Shown piece after piece: positions 8,569 to 20,500 of a stretch of 64,000 nucleotides of DNA. Within the stretch, counting starts at the first letter, position 1; each line of letters begins with the position of its first letter. The notes under the pieces were generated by a model. The model did no database searches. It saw only the letters and a program-made list of their open reading frames with translations, and was not told the DNA's origin. Source of the stretch: Arenimonas terrae (GTDB taxonomy: Bacteria; Pseudomonadota; Gammaproteobacteria; Xanthomonadales; Xanthomonadaceae). Where the stretch lies: NCBI RefSeq assembly GCF_006265115.1, contig NZ_SMDR01000001.1, positions 434,001 to 498,000 on the forward strand, in the 5' to 3' direction. The translations under genes were made by a program, and so were the position numbers.

Positions 8569-11500
8569 TCAACCCGGCTTGCCCGGCTGGGGCGGCTCGT
8601 CGCCGCCTTCCAGCGTCCAGTTGGACGGCGGCGGGATGGCGTCCGCGTCGTCGGCCGGAGTTCCCGGCGCGGCTTCGGCGACGGGCGTTTCGCGCTTGGC
8701 CTCGTAGGGCGGCGGCGCGTCGAACACGGCCGGCTGCGTGCGCAGGAACGGGTTCACCGGGGCGGCGGGCGCCACCGGCTGCGGCTCCGGTTCGGCCGGG
8801 ATCAGGCTGGCCTGCACCGGCACGGCGGTGGCCACCGGTGCCACCGGCGTCGGGGCAGGCGAGGGCGCGGGTTCGGGCACCGGCACGGGGGTCGGAATCG
8901 GTGCTGGCGCCGGGGCCGGGGCGGGCGCCGGTTCCGGCGTCGGTGCGGGCACCGGTGTCGGCACAGGCTGCGGCTGCGGTGTCGGGGTGACCGGCGCTTC
9001 CTGCGGCGTCTGGGTCGGCACCACGGCGGCCACGACAGGCGCGATGGCCGGCATGGCCATCGGAACCGGGGTGGCGACCGGCGCAGCCGGCTTCGGCGCG
9101 GCCATGGGTGCAGGACCCAGGTCGTCGAAGTCGGACTCGGCGGCGGTCACGGTCGGCGCGGCAGCGGCACGCGGGGTGGCGGCGTCCTGCAGTTCCGGCT
9201 CTTCGTCTTCGTAGTCGGCGTCGTTGTCGGCGAGCTGGCCTTCGCCGCCCATCGCGTTCTCGGCGGTTTCCGGGCTGCCGTCCGGACGACGGCGGCGACG
9301 GCCACCGCGACGGCCGCGGCGGCGGCGGCCGCTGCCTTCGGCATTGGCGGCGTCGGTGCCCGGCGCGGCGCTGTTCTCCACGCCCGCGACCGGCTGGCCA
9401 TCGGCGTCGACAACCGGCGCGACCGGCGCTTCGCCCTCGGCCAGTTCACCGCCGCTGGCGGCGGCCTGCGCGGCCAGGCGGGCAGCGCGGGCCTCGCGGC
9501 GCTCCTGTTCGCGCTTGATGTTTTCCTGGCGCTGCTGTTCGCGGCGTTCGGCTTCCTTCTTCTGCTGCTCTTCGCGGCGGACCTGCGCCTCGAGGCGCTT
9601 GATCTCGTCGAGCTTCTTCTGCTCTTCAGTGCGCTCGGGCTTGGGCGCCTTGGCCTGCTGTTGCGGCGGCTGCTGCGGCTTGCCCTGGGCCTGCGGCTGC
9701 GCCGGCTTGTTGCCGCGTTCGCCGCGGTCACCACGCTCACCGCGGTCGCCACGATCGCGGCCACGGCCATTGCGGTCGTTGCGGTCGCGACGGCCGCCAT
9801 TGCCGCCGCGATCGTTGCGCTCGCCGCGTTCCGGGCGGGCCGGCTGCGCCGGGGCCGCCGCGGCCGGGGTTTCGTCGCCGGTGAACACGGCCATCAGGCG
9901 CGAGAAGAAGCCGCGCTTGGGCGCCGGCGCGGTATTGGCGAACACCGGGGCGGGCGCGACTTCGGGCTCGGCTTCCTCGCGCACCGGCGCCGGGTTCGGC
10001 GGGCGCACGGCGGTGACAGCCGGCAGGTCGGGCACGTTGATATGGGCCTTGGTCAGCGAGTGCACCGCCAGCTTGCGCGGCGTGGTGCGGTGGTAACTGG
10101 GCTTGCTGGTTTCTTCGCCCAGTTCGTTCTCGCGCACGCGGCTGATGTTGAAGTGCGGCGTCTCGAGCTGGTCGTCAGCGACGACCACCACGGGCGCGTC
10201 GTGCCGGGTCTCGATTTCGACCAGGGCGCGGCGCTTTTCGTTGAGCAGGTAGTTGGCGATCTCCGGCGGGGCCTGGACCAGCACCTGCCCGGTGTTCTCC
10301 TTCATCGCGTGCTCTTCGGCCAGGCGAAGGATGCTCAGCGACAGCGATTCGACGCTGCGCATGCGGCCGTGGCCTTCGCAGCGCGGGCAGACGATCTGGC
10401 TGGATTCGCCCAGCGACGGACGCAGGCGCTGGCGGCTCATCTCCAGCAGGCCGAAGCGCGAGATGCGGCCGATCTGCACGCGCGCACGGTCCTGCTTCAG
10501 GGCGTGCTGCAGGCGCTCTTCGACCAGGCGCTGGTGCTTGCCGGAGGACATGTCGATGAAGTCGATCACCACCAGGCCGCCCAGGTCGCGCAGGCGCATC
10601 TGGCGGGCAACTTCGTCGGCGGCTTCCAGGTTGGTGTTGAACGCGGTCTCTTCGATGTCGCTGCCCTTGGTGGCGCGCGAGGAGTTGACGTCGATCGCGG
10701 TCAGCGCTTCGGTCTGGTCGACGACGATGCTGCCGCCCGAGGGCAGGCGCACCTGGCGCTCGTAGGCGCCTTCGATCTGCGACTCGATCTGGTAGCGGTT
10801 GAACAGCGGCGTCGGGTCTTCGTAGAACTTGAGCTTGCGCAGGTTCTGCGGCATCACCGAGGCCATGAAGTCCTTGGCCTCGTCGTACATCTCGCGGGTG
10901 TCGACCAGGATCTCGCCGACGTCGGCGCGCAGGTAGTCGCGCAGGGCGCGGATGATCAGGCGCGATTCCTGGTAGATCAGGAAGGGCGCCGGCTTGGCCA
11001 GGGCGGCATCGGTGATCGACTTCCAGACCTGCAGCAGGTAATCGAGGTCCCACTGCAGCTCGTCGGCGGCGCGGCCGACGCCGGCGGTGCGGATGATCAC
11101 GCCCATGTCGTCGGGGATGGTCAGGGCGTCCATGGCCTCTTTCAGGGCCTGGCGGTCGTCGCCCTCGACGCGGCGCGAGACGCCGCCGGCGGTGGGCGAG
11201 TTCGGCATCAGCACCATGTAGCGGCCGGCCAGGGAGATGAACGTGGTCAGGGCGGCGCCCTTGTTGCCACGCTCTTCCTTGTCGACCTGGACCACCACTT
11301 CCTGGCCTTCGCGCAGGAATTCCTTCAGGCCGGCCTTGTTCGGGTCGACGCCGGGCACGAAGTAGTCGCGGGAGATTTCCTTCAGCGGCAGGAAGCCGTG
11401 GCGCTCGCCGCCGTATTCCACGAAAGCCGCTTCAAGCGAGGGCTCGAGGCGGACGATGCGGCCCTTGTAGATATTGGACTTCTTCTGCTCTTTCGAGGGC

Positions 11501-11592
11501 TGCTCGATGTCGATGTCGTAAAGGTTCTGGCCATCGACGATCGCCACGCGCAGCTCTTCGGCCTGCGTGGCATTGATCAACATACGCTTCAT
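8569..11592 (-). CDS. rne: Ribonuclease E
   Basis: This 1007-residue endoribonuclease cleaves single-stranded AU-rich RNA, matures rRNA and tRNA, and scaffolds the degradosome. The N-terminal catalytic half starts with the canonical [10 protein letters not shown]. It has an S1 domain (about 38-125), the DNase I-like site with acidic residues in [13 protein letters not shown] and [12 protein letters not shown], and the zinc-link CPRCEGHG near residue 400. The C-terminal ~500 residues are low-complexity. An Arg/Gly/Asp-rich RNA-binding stretch comes first ([12 protein letters not shown]), then Gln/Lys/Glu-rich coiled-coil-like sequence, a second Arg-rich block ([14 protein letters not shown]), and a long Pro/Ala tail (PAPAPAPAP). 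A long gene-free leader precedes it, as in E. coli where RNase E autoregulates through its 5'UTR. Confidence 0.97.
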   Translation of the reverse strand: MKRMLINATQAEELRVAIVDGQNLYDIDIEQPSKEQKKSNIYKGRIVRLEPSLEAAFVEYGGERHGFLPLKEISRDYFVPGVDPNKAGLKEFLREGQEVVVQVDKEERGNKGAALTTFISLAGRYMVLMPNSPTAGGVSRRVEGDDRQALKEAMDALTIPDDMGVIIRTAGVGRAADELQWDLDYLLQVWKSITDAALAKPAPFLIYQESRLIIRALRDYLRADVGEILVDTREMYDEAKDFMASVMPQNLRKLKFYEDPTPLFNRYQIESQIEGAYERQVRLPSGGSIVVDQTEALTAIDVNSSRATKGSDIEETAFNTNLEAADEVARQMRLRDLGGLVVIDFIDMSSGKHQRLVEERLQHALKQDRARVQIGRISRFGLLEMSRQRLRPSLGESSQIVCPRCEGHGRMRSVESLSLSILRLAEEHAMKENTGQVLVQAPPEIANYLLNEKRRALVEIETRHDAPVVVVADDQLETPHFNISRVRENELGEETSKPSYHRTTPRKLAVHSLTKAHINVPDLPAVTAVRPPNPAPVREEAEPEVAPAPVFANTAPAPKRGFFSRLMAVFTGDETPAAAAPAQPARPERGERNDRGGNGGRRDRNDRNGRGRDRGDRGERGDRGERGNKPAQPQAQGKPQQPPQQQAKAPKPERTEEQKKLDEIKRLEAQVRREEQQKKEAERREQQRQENIKREQERREARAARLAAQAAASGGELAEGEAPVAPVVDADGQPVAGVENSAAPGTDAANAEGSGRRRRGRRGGRRRRRPDGSPETAENAMGGEGQLADNDADYEDEEPELQDAATPRAAAAPTVTAAESDFDDLGPAPMAAPKPAAPVATPVPMAMPAIAPVVAAVVPTQTPQEAPVTPTPQPQPVPTPVPAPTPEPAPAPAPAPAPIPTPVPVPEPAPSPAPTPVAPVATAVPVQASLIPAEPEPQPVAPAAPVNPFLRTQPAVFDAPPPYEAKRETPVAEAAPGTPADDADAIPPPSNWTLEGGDEPPQPGKPG

Positions 11593-11961
11593 TGTCTGGT
11601 GTCCTCACGCGCTCTTACCGCGAGGAACGCCGGGGTCCGCGCCCGATGTTTCCGACCCGGGGCGCGTTGCGCACCCAGGCCTGGCAGGAACTTCCAGCGC
11701 TTCATTACCTTGGGCGTACCCGCGGGAGCGCTTGTTGTGTTTTGTTCGGTAGAGGGGCCCGGGGCGCGCCGAGCGCGATCCGGTGTTCGCGGACCCGGGG
11801 GTTCGCGGCGATATCCGTCTGCCTTCGGCACCGGCTAACATGGTCACCCCCGTGGGGTGTGGTAGCGGTTCCTCGGGATTCGCGGGTGGGCGGCTTTCGG
11901 CCGACACCCCCAGCGAAATCAGGACGTTATCTCGCGAAGCGATTGTATAGGCGGAACCCCC
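11593..11961. promoter_or_regulatory. Gene-free divergent region: probable long rne leader
   Basis: These 369 bases lie between divergent rne and rluC and contain no gene I can support. Most of it is probably the rne 5' untranslated region. In E. coli the rne leader is about 360 nt and folds into hairpins through which RNase E controls its own mRNA. I could not identify specific equivalents of those hairpins by eye. Confidence 0.55.
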
Positions 11962-11971
11962 ATGGCGGCAA
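11942..11971 (-). promoter_or_regulatory. Putative rne promoter overlapping the rluC start
   Basis: Read on the minus strand, TTGCCG and TACAAT are separated by 18 bases. Transcription would start near 11935 and give a leader of about 343 nt. The -35 box lies inside the first codons of rluC. The overlapping plus-strand TGTATAG could serve rluC but would leave almost no leader. Confidence 0.42.
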
Positions 11972-12921
11972 ATGAAGCGTCCACCGGCGTCAGGATGGTC
12001 AAGGTCCCGGAAGACCGGGACGGCCAGCGCCTGGACAATTTCCTGCTGCTGCAGCTCAAGGGCGCGCCGCGGAGCCTGGTCTACAAGCTCGTGCGCAGCG
12101 GCCAGGTCCGCATCAACGGCAAGCGGGCCAAGGCCGACAGCCGCCTGGCCGGGGGCGACGAGGTCCGGATCCCGCCGGTGAAACTGAACGAGGCCGGGGA
12201 GGCCCGCCCGGTCCCGAAGGGGCTGCTCGACCGCCTGGCCGCCAGCATCGTGTTCGAGGACAAGGCCCTGCTGGCCGTGAACAAACCCAGCGGCCTGGCC
12301 ACCCACGGCGGCAGCGGCATCAGCCACGGCCTGATCGAGTCGCTGCGGGCCCTGCGCCCGGGCGAGCCGCTGGAGCTGGTGCACCGGCTCGACCGCGACA
12401 CCTCGGGCGTGATCATCGTCGCCAAGAAGCGCTCGGCGCTGCTGGAGCTCCAGGCGCTGATGCGCGCCGGCGAGGACGACGAAGGCCCGGGCAAGCGCTA
12501 TCTGGCGCTGCTGGTCGGCCGCGTGCCCAACGGCACGCTGACGGTGGATGCGCCGCTGCAGAAGTCGGTGCTGCAGGGCGGCGAGCGCTCCGTGCGCGTG
12601 GACCCGGCCGGCAAACCCTCGGTCAGCCACTTCAAGGTGCTCGAGCGCCGCGGTGGCCACAGTTACTGCGAAGTGCGGATCGAGACCGGGCGCACGCACC
12701 AGATCCGCGTGCACGCCGCGCACCTGGGCCATCCGGTGGCCGGTGACGACAAGTACGGCGACGAGGAAGCGAACAAGCGCCTGGCCCAGCAGGTCGGGCT
12801 GAAGCGGCTGTTCCTGCATGCCGCCTCGATCGAGTTCGCCCTCGACAAGGGCAAGATGCCCTACCTGATCAATGCGCCGCTGAGCGACGACCTCACCGCC
12901 GTGCTCGACCGCCTGGTCTGA
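11962..12921 (+). CDS. rluC: 23S rRNA pseudouridine synthase RluC
   Basis: This 319-residue RluA-family pseudouridine synthase is predicted to modify 23S rRNA positions 955, 2504 and 2580. It has an N-terminal S4 RNA-binding domain (about 19-85; RLDNFLLLQLKGAPRSLVYK). The catalytic domain carries the nucleophile Asp144 in HRLDRDTSG, followed by GKRYLALLVG and the conserved ETGRTHQIRVH. Its divergent position next to rne is the same as in E. coli and supports RluC rather than RluA or RluD. Its stop is only 6 bp from the stop of the convergent phhB. Confidence 0.94.
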   Translation: MAANEASTGVRMVKVPEDRDGQRLDNFLLLQLKGAPRSLVYKLVRSGQVRINGKRAKADSRLAGGDEVRIPPVKLNEAGEARPVPKGLLDRLAASIVFEDKALLAVNKPSGLATHGGSGISHGLIESLRALRPGEPLELVHRLDRDTSGVIIVAKKRSALLELQALMRAGEDDEGPGKRYLALLVGRVPNGTLTVDAPLQKSVLQGGERSVRVDPAGKPSVSHFKVLERRGGHSYCEVRIETGRTHQIRVHAAHLGHPVAGDDKYGDEEANKRLAQQVGLKRLFLHAASIEFALDKGKMPYLINAPLSDDLTAVLDRLV

Positions 12922-12927
12922 GCCGGA

Positions 12928-13263
12928 TTACAGCCGCTCCGCCCTGGCGGCGCAGATGAAATCGTTTTCGCTCAGCCCGCCCACGTCGTGGGTGGAATAG
13001 CGCACCACCGCGCGGTCGTAGTGCACGCCCAGGTCCGGGTGGTGGTCTTCGGCGTGGGCGACGTAGGCCAGGGCGTTCACAAAGGCCAACGTCCGGTAGT
13101 AGTCCGGGAAGCGGAAGGTCTTGCGGATGGCGGCGCCGTCCTCGACCAGGTCCCAGCCGGGCAGGGCTTCGAGGTAACGGGCGACCATCTCTTCCGACAG
13201 CCGGTGCTGGGCGCCCTTGAGCGGCTGGCAGCGGCGCGAGGCGAGTTCATTGATCGAGGTCAT
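12928..13263 (-). CDS. phhB: 4a-hydroxytetrahydrobiopterin (pterin-4a-carbinolamine) dehydratase
   Basis: This 111-residue PCD/DCoH-family enzyme dehydrates 4a-hydroxytetrahydropterin, recycling the pterin cofactor of phenylalanine hydroxylase and possibly of molybdopterin enzymes. The active-site signature is clear: [20 protein letters not shown] followed by THDVGGL. The start ATG begins [12 protein letters not shown]. Length is normal for the family. No phhA lies in the window, so a direct partner is not visible. It is divergent from nfuA with 57 bp between start codons and convergent with rluC. Confidence 0.92.
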   Translation of the reverse strand: MTSINELASRRCQPLKGAQHRLSEEMVARYLEALPGWDLVEDGAAIRKTFRFPDYYRTLAFVNALAYVAHAEDHHPDLGVHYDRAVVRYSTHDVGGLSENDFICAARAERL

Positions 13264-13290
13264 GACAGCGTTCCGTGGCGGTTGGGGGAA

Positions 13291-13296
13291 AGTATA
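13291..13296 (-). promoter_or_regulatory. Putative -10 box for phhB
   Basis: The minus strand reads TATACT about 28 bases before the phhB ATG. I see no good -35 box at the right distance. The facing nfuA gene has TACAAT at 13308-13313, only 8 bases before its ATG, which would imply an almost leaderless mRNA. Confidence 0.3.
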
Positions 13297-13320
13297 GGCC
13301 GCGGGTCTACAATGCGCGCC

Positions 13321-13908
13321 ATGATCAACATCTCCGAATCCGCGCAGGGCTATTTCCAGCGCCTGCTCCAGTCCCAGGGCGGCGATGCCGTCGGCATCCG
13401 CCTCTCCGCCGTCAACCCGGGCACGCCGCGCGCCGACGCCCGCCTGGAGTTCGCCGAGCACGGCGACCTGCTGGGCGACGAGTGGGCGGTGGAATGCGAG
13501 GGCTTCACGCTTTACGTGGACGCGCCCAGCGCGCCCTTCCTCGATTCGGCCGACATCGACTTCGTCGGCAATGCCACCGGCGGCCAGCTCACCATCAAGG
13601 CGCCGCGCATCAAGGGCGACCAGCCCAAGGGCGACGCCTCGCTGGTCGAGCGCGTGCAGTGGCTGCTCGATTCCGAGGTCAATCCGCAGCTGGCGTCGCA
13701 CAAGGGTCGCGTGACGCTGGATTCGATCGACGCCAACGGCGTGGTCTACCTGCGTTTCGGCGGCGGCTGCCACGGCTGCGGCATGGCCGACGTGACGCTG
13801 AAGCAGGGCATCGAAAAATCCCTGATGGCGAAACTGCCGGAAGTCACCGCGGTGCGCGACGCCACCGACCACAGCACCGGCGATGCGCCGTATATTGCCC
13901 GCGGCTGA
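13321..13908 (+). CDS. nfuA: Fe-S cluster carrier protein NfuA
   Basis: This 195-residue protein carries and delivers 4Fe-4S clusters to apoproteins, especially under oxidative stress or iron limitation. The N-terminal domain is a degenerate A-type (IscA-like) fold without the cluster cysteines (about 1-95). The C-terminal NifU-like domain has the cluster motif [15 protein letters not shown] with Cys150 and Cys153, one residue from the E. coli positions. Start: the ATG beginning MINISESAQ; a second ATG lies 9 bases earlier. In related genomes it sits near the cytochromes and the repeat protein that follow here. Confidence 0.95.
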   Translation: MINISESAQGYFQRLLQSQGGDAVGIRLSAVNPGTPRADARLEFAEHGDLLGDEWAVECEGFTLYVDAPSAPFLDSADIDFVGNATGGQLTIKAPRIKGDQPKGDASLVERVQWLLDSEVNPQLASHKGRVTLDSIDANGVVYLRFGGGCHGCGMADVTLKQGIEKSLMAKLPEVTAVRDATDHSTGDAPYIARG

Positions 13909-13948
13909 ACGGAGCCGGCGCCGCTGCGCCGCTTAACCGATTCTTTCC

Positions 13949-13981
13949 GGGGGAGGCCGTTACTCTCTCGCGGCCCTCCCC
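13949..13981 (+). terminator. GC-rich hairpin between nfuA and the Glu-Pro protein
   Basis: GGGGGAGGCCG pairs with CGGCCCTCCCC, with one bulged C, around an 11-base loop. There is no T-run after it, so it may be a weak terminator, an mRNA 3'-end stabiliser, or a structure shielding the next ribosome binding site. Confidence 0.35.
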
Positions 13982-13990
13982 ACATCCGCG

Positions 13991-15460
<1,470 letters not shown>

Positions 15461-15487
15461 ACAAGGCCCCTTGCGGGGCCTTGTTTT
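15461..15487 (+). terminator. Intrinsic terminator after the Glu-Pro protein
   Basis: A perfect 10-bp stem (ACAAGGCCCC with its complement) closes a TTGC loop and runs into TTTT. It starts directly after the stop codon. Confidence 0.85.
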
Positions 15488-15509
15488 CCAGCGCGACAGT
15501 GCGGAACGC

Positions 15510-15863
15510 TCAGCGTTCGTCGACCTTGCTCAGGTCGTGGATGTCGCCGGGCTGGCTGGCGAAGAAGGCCGCCAGGTCGTCGATGTCCTCGTCGCTCAGC
15601 CCGGCGGCGAAGCCGGCCATGACGGCATTCTTGCGCTCGCCCGACTTGTAATCGTGCAGGGCCTTGGCCAGGTATTCCGGATACTGGCCGGCCAGCTTCG
15701 GGTAGGTGTCGTCGAGGCTTTCGTTGCCGGTGGCGCCGTGGCAGGACGCGCAGGTCTTGGCCTTTTCGGCACCGGCGACGGCATCGCCCTTCGGGCCGGC
15801 GGCCAGGGCCGGGGCGGTCAGGACAAACAGGGCGAGGGCGGAGGCAGTACGCAGCATGGTCAT
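15510..15863 (-). CDS. Periplasmic monohaem cytochrome c (class I)
   Basis: This 117-residue exported cytochrome has a signal peptide (MTMLRTASALALFVLTAPALA, cleaved about residue 21). It has one haem-binding CASCH motif and a distal Met candidate in NAVMAGFAAGLSDEDIDDLA. The C-terminal helix AAFFASQ is typical of cytochrome c4/c5-like domains. It is the second of two tandem single-haem cytochromes, which together resemble the two halves of a dihaem cytochrome c4. A GTG overlapping the upstream stop is 12 bases earlier; I prefer this ATG because GAGGG precedes it and it begins the signal peptide. Role: electron carrier in the periplasm, partner unknown. Confidence 0.88.
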   Translation of the reverse strand: MTMLRTASALALFVLTAPALAAGPKGDAVAGAEKAKTCASCHGATGNESLDDTYPKLAGQYPEYLAKALHDYKSGERKNAVMAGFAAGLSDEDIDDLAAFFASQPGDIHDLSKVDER

Positions 15864-15871
15864 CGGGGCCC

Positions 15872-16198
15872 TCACTTGGCCGGCTTGAGGCTGGACAGGT
15901 AGGCGGCGATGTCCGCGATCTCCTGTTCGGAGAAGGACTCGGCCTGGGCCTGCATGGTCGGGTGCTTGCGCTCGCCGTTCTTGTAGCCGGTCAGCGCCGT
16001 CACCAGGTACTGCTCGTTCTGGCCGCCGACCTTGGGGACGCGGTAGGTCGGGTAGGCGTTCTTGTAGTCGGCGATGCCGTGGCAGCCCGTGCAGGTGTAG
16101 AACAGGGCCTTGCCCTTCTCGGCGTCGCCCTTGGCGGCGGCGGGCAGGGCGGCGACGGCAAGCACGAGGCTGGCGGCGGACAACAGGATTCGCTTCAT
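15872..16198 (-). CDS. Periplasmic monohaem cytochrome c (class I)
   Basis: This 108-residue protein has a clear signal peptide (MKRILLSAASLVLAVAALPAA). A haem-binding CTGCH follows near residue 37, then YPTYRVPKVGGQNEQYLVTAL, as in c4/c5-type domains. Met81 (HPTMQAQAESFSEQEIADIA) is the likely distal ligand. It is the first gene of a two-cytochrome operon; its stop overlaps a GTG of the second by 4 bp. The two proteins are similar along their length, suggesting tandem duplication. A TATAAT box lies about 49 bases upstream of the start. Confidence 0.88.
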   Translation of the reverse strand: MKRILLSAASLVLAVAALPAAAKGDAEKGKALFYTCTGCHGIADYKNAYPTYRVPKVGGQNEQYLVTALTGYKNGERKHPTMQAQAESFSEQEIADIAAYLSSLKPAK

Positions 16199-16246
16199 CA
16201 GGGGTTTCCGGCTCGCTAAGGGTCGGGCGGACAGCGTTAAACCGAA

Positions 16247-16252
16247 ATTATA
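16247..16252 (-). promoter_or_regulatory. Putative -10 box for the cytochrome c pair
   Basis: The minus strand carries a perfect TATAAT, which would start transcription near 16240 with a ~42-nt leader. No convincing -35 box is visible. Confidence 0.45.
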
Positions 16253-16404
16253 GCCGCAGCATCCGAAGCCCGGACAGGGGGTTGTCATCCGGGCCCGCGA
16301 CGGCCTGTCACCGATGGGCATCCAGACTTCCGGCATATGCGCATCTTCACGCCCCTCCTGTACTGTTCTATTCAACTACAACACCCCCGCCAAAGCCGAG
16401 ACCC

Positions 16405-17583
16405 ATGAAGACCTCCAGCCGCTCACCGAAGCTCCGCGCCGCCGCCCTCCTGGCCCTGGCGATCTCCCTGGCCCTGGCGGGTTGTGGCGGCCAGGCCCCC
16501 GAAGGCGAGGCCGACAAGACCGCCGAAGCCGCCGCCAAGGAAGAAGGCAAGGACGGCAAGCCGGGCGAGAAGAAGCCCGAGGCCGTGCCGGTCGAAGTCG
16601 CGGCCGTCGCCAAGCGGCCGATCTCGGCCAGCTACGCCGGCACCGCGAACCTAGAGGCCCCGGGTGAAGCCCAGGTAGTCGCCAAGACCTCGGGCGTGTT
16701 GCTGCAGCTGCTGGCCGAAGAGGGCGACCAGGTGAAGGCCGGCCAGGTGCTGGCGCGCATCGACCCTGATCGCCCGCGCCTGGAAATGGAGCGCGCCCGC
16801 GCCACCGTGCGCAAGCTCGAGAACAACTACCGCCGCTCGCAGGAGCTTCTGGCGTCCAAGCTGGTCAGCGCCGAAGCCAGCGACCAGATCCGCTACGACC
16901 TGGAAGCCGCGCGCGCCGCCTACGAGCTGGCCCAGCTCGAACTGTCCTACACCAGCATCATCGCGCCGATCGACGGCGTCATCGCCCAGCGTTCGGTGAA
17001 GCAGGGCAACCTGATCCAGCTCAACTCCTCGCTGTTCCGCATCGTCGACAACTCGCGCCTGGAGGCCGTGCTCAACGTGCCCGAGCGCGACCTGGCGACC
17101 ATGAAGCCGGGCCTCACCGTGCGCATGAGCGCCGACGCGATGCCGGGCAAGGTGTTCGAAGGCGTGATCGACCGCGTCAGCCCAGTGGTGGACGGGGGCA
17201 GCGGCACCTTCCGCGTCGTCACCGCCTTCTCCGGCGGCCAGGGCCTGCGCCCGGGCATGTTCGGCCGCATCGAGGTGGTCTATGACCAGCGCGCCGATGC
17301 GCTGACGGTGCCGCGCGCGGCGCTGCTCGAGGACGCCGGCGAGACCGCGGTGTTCGCGGTGCGCGAGGCCAAGGCCGTGCGCGTGCCGATCGAGGTCGGC
17401 CACATGAGCGGTGAGCTGGTGGAAGTGCGCAAGGGCCTGACCGAAGGCGAACAGGTCGTCACTGCCGGGAAGATCACCCTGCGCGACGGCGCCGCCGTCG
17501 AAGTGCTCAATCCGCCCGCCGGCGGTGCCGTCGACGCCGACGTCGCCCAGGTGGCCCAGAACGGCAACGGGACCTCCAACTGA
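16405..17583 (+). CDS. RND efflux periplasmic adaptor lipoprotein (AcrA/MexA family)
   Basis: This 392-residue membrane fusion protein bridges an inner-membrane RND pump and an outer-membrane channel. A lipoprotein signal with lipobox LALAGC predicts lipidation at Cys27. A charged linker (Glu/Lys/Gly/Pro-rich, about 30-65) precedes the lipoyl/hairpin region (about 75-190; TSGVLLQLLAEEGDQVKAGQ) and the beta-barrel and proximal domains (about 200-370). The frame is open upstream of the chosen ATG, but that sequence is not a signal peptide. The stop overlaps the start of the first pump gene (TGATG). Substrates cannot be read from the sequence. Confidence 0.92.
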   Translation: MKTSSRSPKLRAAALLALAISLALAGCGGQAPEGEADKTAEAAAKEEGKDGKPGEKKPEAVPVEVAAVAKRPISASYAGTANLEAPGEAQVVAKTSGVLLQLLAEEGDQVKAGQVLARIDPDRPRLEMERARATVRKLENNYRRSQELLASKLVSAEASDQIRYDLEAARAAYELAQLELSYTSIIAPIDGVIAQRSVKQGNLIQLNSSLFRIVDNSRLEAVLNVPERDLATMKPGLTVRMSADAMPGKVFEGVIDRVSPVVDGGSGTFRVVTAFSGGQGLRPGMFGRIEVVYDQRADALTVPRAALLEDAGETAVFAVREAKAVRVPIEVGHMSGELVEVRKGLTEGEQVVTAGKITLRDGAAVEVLNPPAGGAVDADVAQVAQNGNGTSN

Positions 17584-20500
17584 TGAATCTCGTCGAGTTC
17601 TCCGTCCGTCGGCGCGTCACCGTGCTGATGGTGACGCTGACCTTTGTCCTGTTCGGCGTGATCGGTCTGTCGTCGCTGCCAGTCAACCTGCTGCCGGACC
17701 TCAGCTATCCCACCCTGACCGTGCGCACGGAATACACCGGCGCAGCGCCTTCGGAAATCGAGACCCTGATCTCGGAGCCGGTCGAAGAAGCGGTGGGCGT
17801 CGTCAAAGGCCTGCGCAAGCTCAAGTCGGTGTCGCGCACCGGCCAGAGCGACGTCGTGCTGGAGTTCGCCTGGGGCACGGACATGGACCGGGCCAGCCTG
17901 GAAGTCCGCGACAAGCTCGAGTCCCTGCGCCTGCCGCTGGAGGCCAAGCAACCCGTGCTTCTGCGCTTCGACCCGACCACCGAACCGATCGTGCGCCTGA
18001 CCCTTTCGGCCAGCGACAAGGCCGGTGCGGCCGATGCCAATGCCGAACTGGTGCGCCTGCGCCGCTTCGCCGACGACGAGCTGAAGAAGCTGCTCGAGCC
18101 GGTCGAAGGCGTGGCGGCGGTCAAGGTGTCCGGTGGCCTCGAGGACGAAATCCAAGTCCACATCGACCAGCAGAAGCTGGCCCAGCTCAACCTCGGCATC
18201 GGCACGGTCATCGACCGGCTCAAGGCCGAAAACGTCAACATCTCCGGCGGCCGCATCGAAGACGGCAGCCAGCGCTATCTGGTGCGCACGATCAACCAGT
18301 TCTCCGATGTCGACCAGATGCGCGACCTGCTGATCACGGCACGCACTGCCGGCGGTGGCAACAGCGCGGCGCAGGAGGCGGCGGCCGCGGCCGCGCGCGT
18401 GGCCGCCCTGACCGGTTCGGCCGAGGCGCTTGCGGCGTCGGCGAGCGCACAGAGCGCGGCGTCGGGCTCCGGCAGCGGACCGGGTGGCGGCCAGGCGATC
18501 CGCCTGCGCGACATCGCAAGCGTCGTCCAGGGTTTCAAGGAACGCGAGGCCATCATCCGCCTCGACGGCCGCGAGGCGGTCGAGCTGGCCATCTACAAGG
18601 AAGGCGACGCCAACACTGTCACCGTGGCCGACGCCGTCAAGGAGACGATCGAGCGGATCCGCAGCCAGATCCCGGCCGACGCGGAACTGCGCACGGTGGA
18701 CGACCAGTCGGTGTTCATCCAAAGCGCGATCAGCGGCGTGCAGTTCGATGCCGTTTTCGGCGGCATGCTGGCCATCCTGATCATCTTCTTCTTCCTGCGC
18801 GACGGCTGGAGCACGTTCGTCATTTCGCTGTCGCTGCCGATTTCGCTGATCGCGACGTTCTTCTTCATGGACCAGTTCTCGCTGAGCCTGAACGTGATGT
18901 CGCTCGGCGGCCTGGCGCTGGCCACCGGCCTGGTGGTCGACGACTCGATCGTGGTTCTCGAGAGCATCGCCAAGGCGCGTGAACGCGGCCTCGGCGTTCT
19001 GGAAGCCGCGCTCACGGGCACCAAGGAAGTGAGCATGGCGGTGGTGGCGTCCACGCTGACCATCGTCGCCGTGTTCCTGCCGCTGGTGTTTGTCGAGGGT
19101 GTGGCCGGCCAGCTTTTCAAGGACCAGGCGCTGACCATCTCGATCGCGATCATGATGTCGCTGGTGGTCGCCATGACCCTGATTCCGATGCTGTCCTCGC
19201 TGAAGGCGAAGGCGCCGATGGCGTTCCCGGCCGAGCCGCCGCATCCGGACTGGCGTCCGGAGTCGCGTGTGCTCAAGCCGCTGGCGGCGGTGCGGCGCGG
19301 CACGGAGAAGGCGACCGGCGGCGTGCTGGTGGGCCTGTCCTACGCCATGGTGTCGATCTTCCGCTTCCTGCGCCGCTATGTCGGCGGCGCGATGGTGTGG
19401 ATCGCCGTTCGCGTGATGAAACCTTACGATTGGGCGGCGACGGTCTACCACCGCACCCTGCCCAAGGCGCTGGACCGCCCGGGTATGGTGCTGGGTGCGG
19501 CGGCGCTGGCCTTCGCCGCATCGCTGGCCCTGGTGCCGACGCTGGGCCTGGACCTGATTCCCCAGCTGGCGCAGGACCGCTTCGAGATGACGGTGAAGCT
19601 CCCGCCCGGCACGCAGCTGCGCGACACCGATTCGGTGGTCCGGGCCGTGCAGGAACAGCATGCCGGGGCCCCTGGAGTGAACGCCCTGTATGCGGTCAGC
19701 GGCAGCGGTACCCGCCTTGACGCCAATCCGACCGAGTCGGGCGAGAACATCGGCAAGATCACCGTGGTGATGGTGCCCGAAGGCGCCGCCGCGACCGAGG
19801 CGGCCCAGACGGCCAGCCTGCGCCAGACGATGGAGCAGCGTTTCCCCGGCGCCGAGATCAAGTTCGGACGACCGGAGATCTTCAGCTTCTCCACGCCGCT
19901 GGAAATCGAACTGCAGGGCGCCGACCTGGGCGACCTGGAGGCCGCCGGCGCCAAGCTGGTGTCGTTGATGGAGACCTCGGGCCGGTTCGTCGACATCAAG
20001 TCCACGGTCGAGGAAGGCTTCCCGGAGATCCAGATCCGCTTCGACCAGGAGCGCGCCGCGGCCCTGGGCCTGACCACGCGCCAGATCGCCGACCAGGTCG
20101 TGCGCAAGGTGCGCGGCGAGGTGGCGACCCGCTACAGTTTCCGCGATCGCAAGATCGACGTGCTGGTGCGCTCGCAGGAGTCCGACCGGGCCTCGATCGA
20201 GGACATCAAGCGCCTGATCGTCAATCCCGAGAGCGCCGCGCCCGTGACCTTGGCGGCGGTGGCCGACGTGGTCGCGACCACCGGCCCCAGCGAGATCCAC
20301 CACGCCAACCAGACCCGCGTCGCCGTGGTGTCCGCCGACCTGGCGCAGGGCGACCTGGGCAGCGCGGTGGCCGAGATCCAGGCGCTTGTGGCGGAGAATC
20401 CGCTCGGCCCGGGCGTCAGCATGCACGTCGGCGGCCAGGGCGAGGAGCTGCGCGCGTCGGTGATGTCCCTGCTGTTCGCGTTCGGACTGGCCATCTTCCT

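Noticed and set aside
8738-10096. Long open frames on the plus strand opposite rne, rich in Gly/Thr or Arg/Ser
   Set aside because: They are shadows of the Pro/Ala- and Arg-rich RNase E tail in very GC-rich DNA; there is no ribosome binding site, domain or plausible composition.
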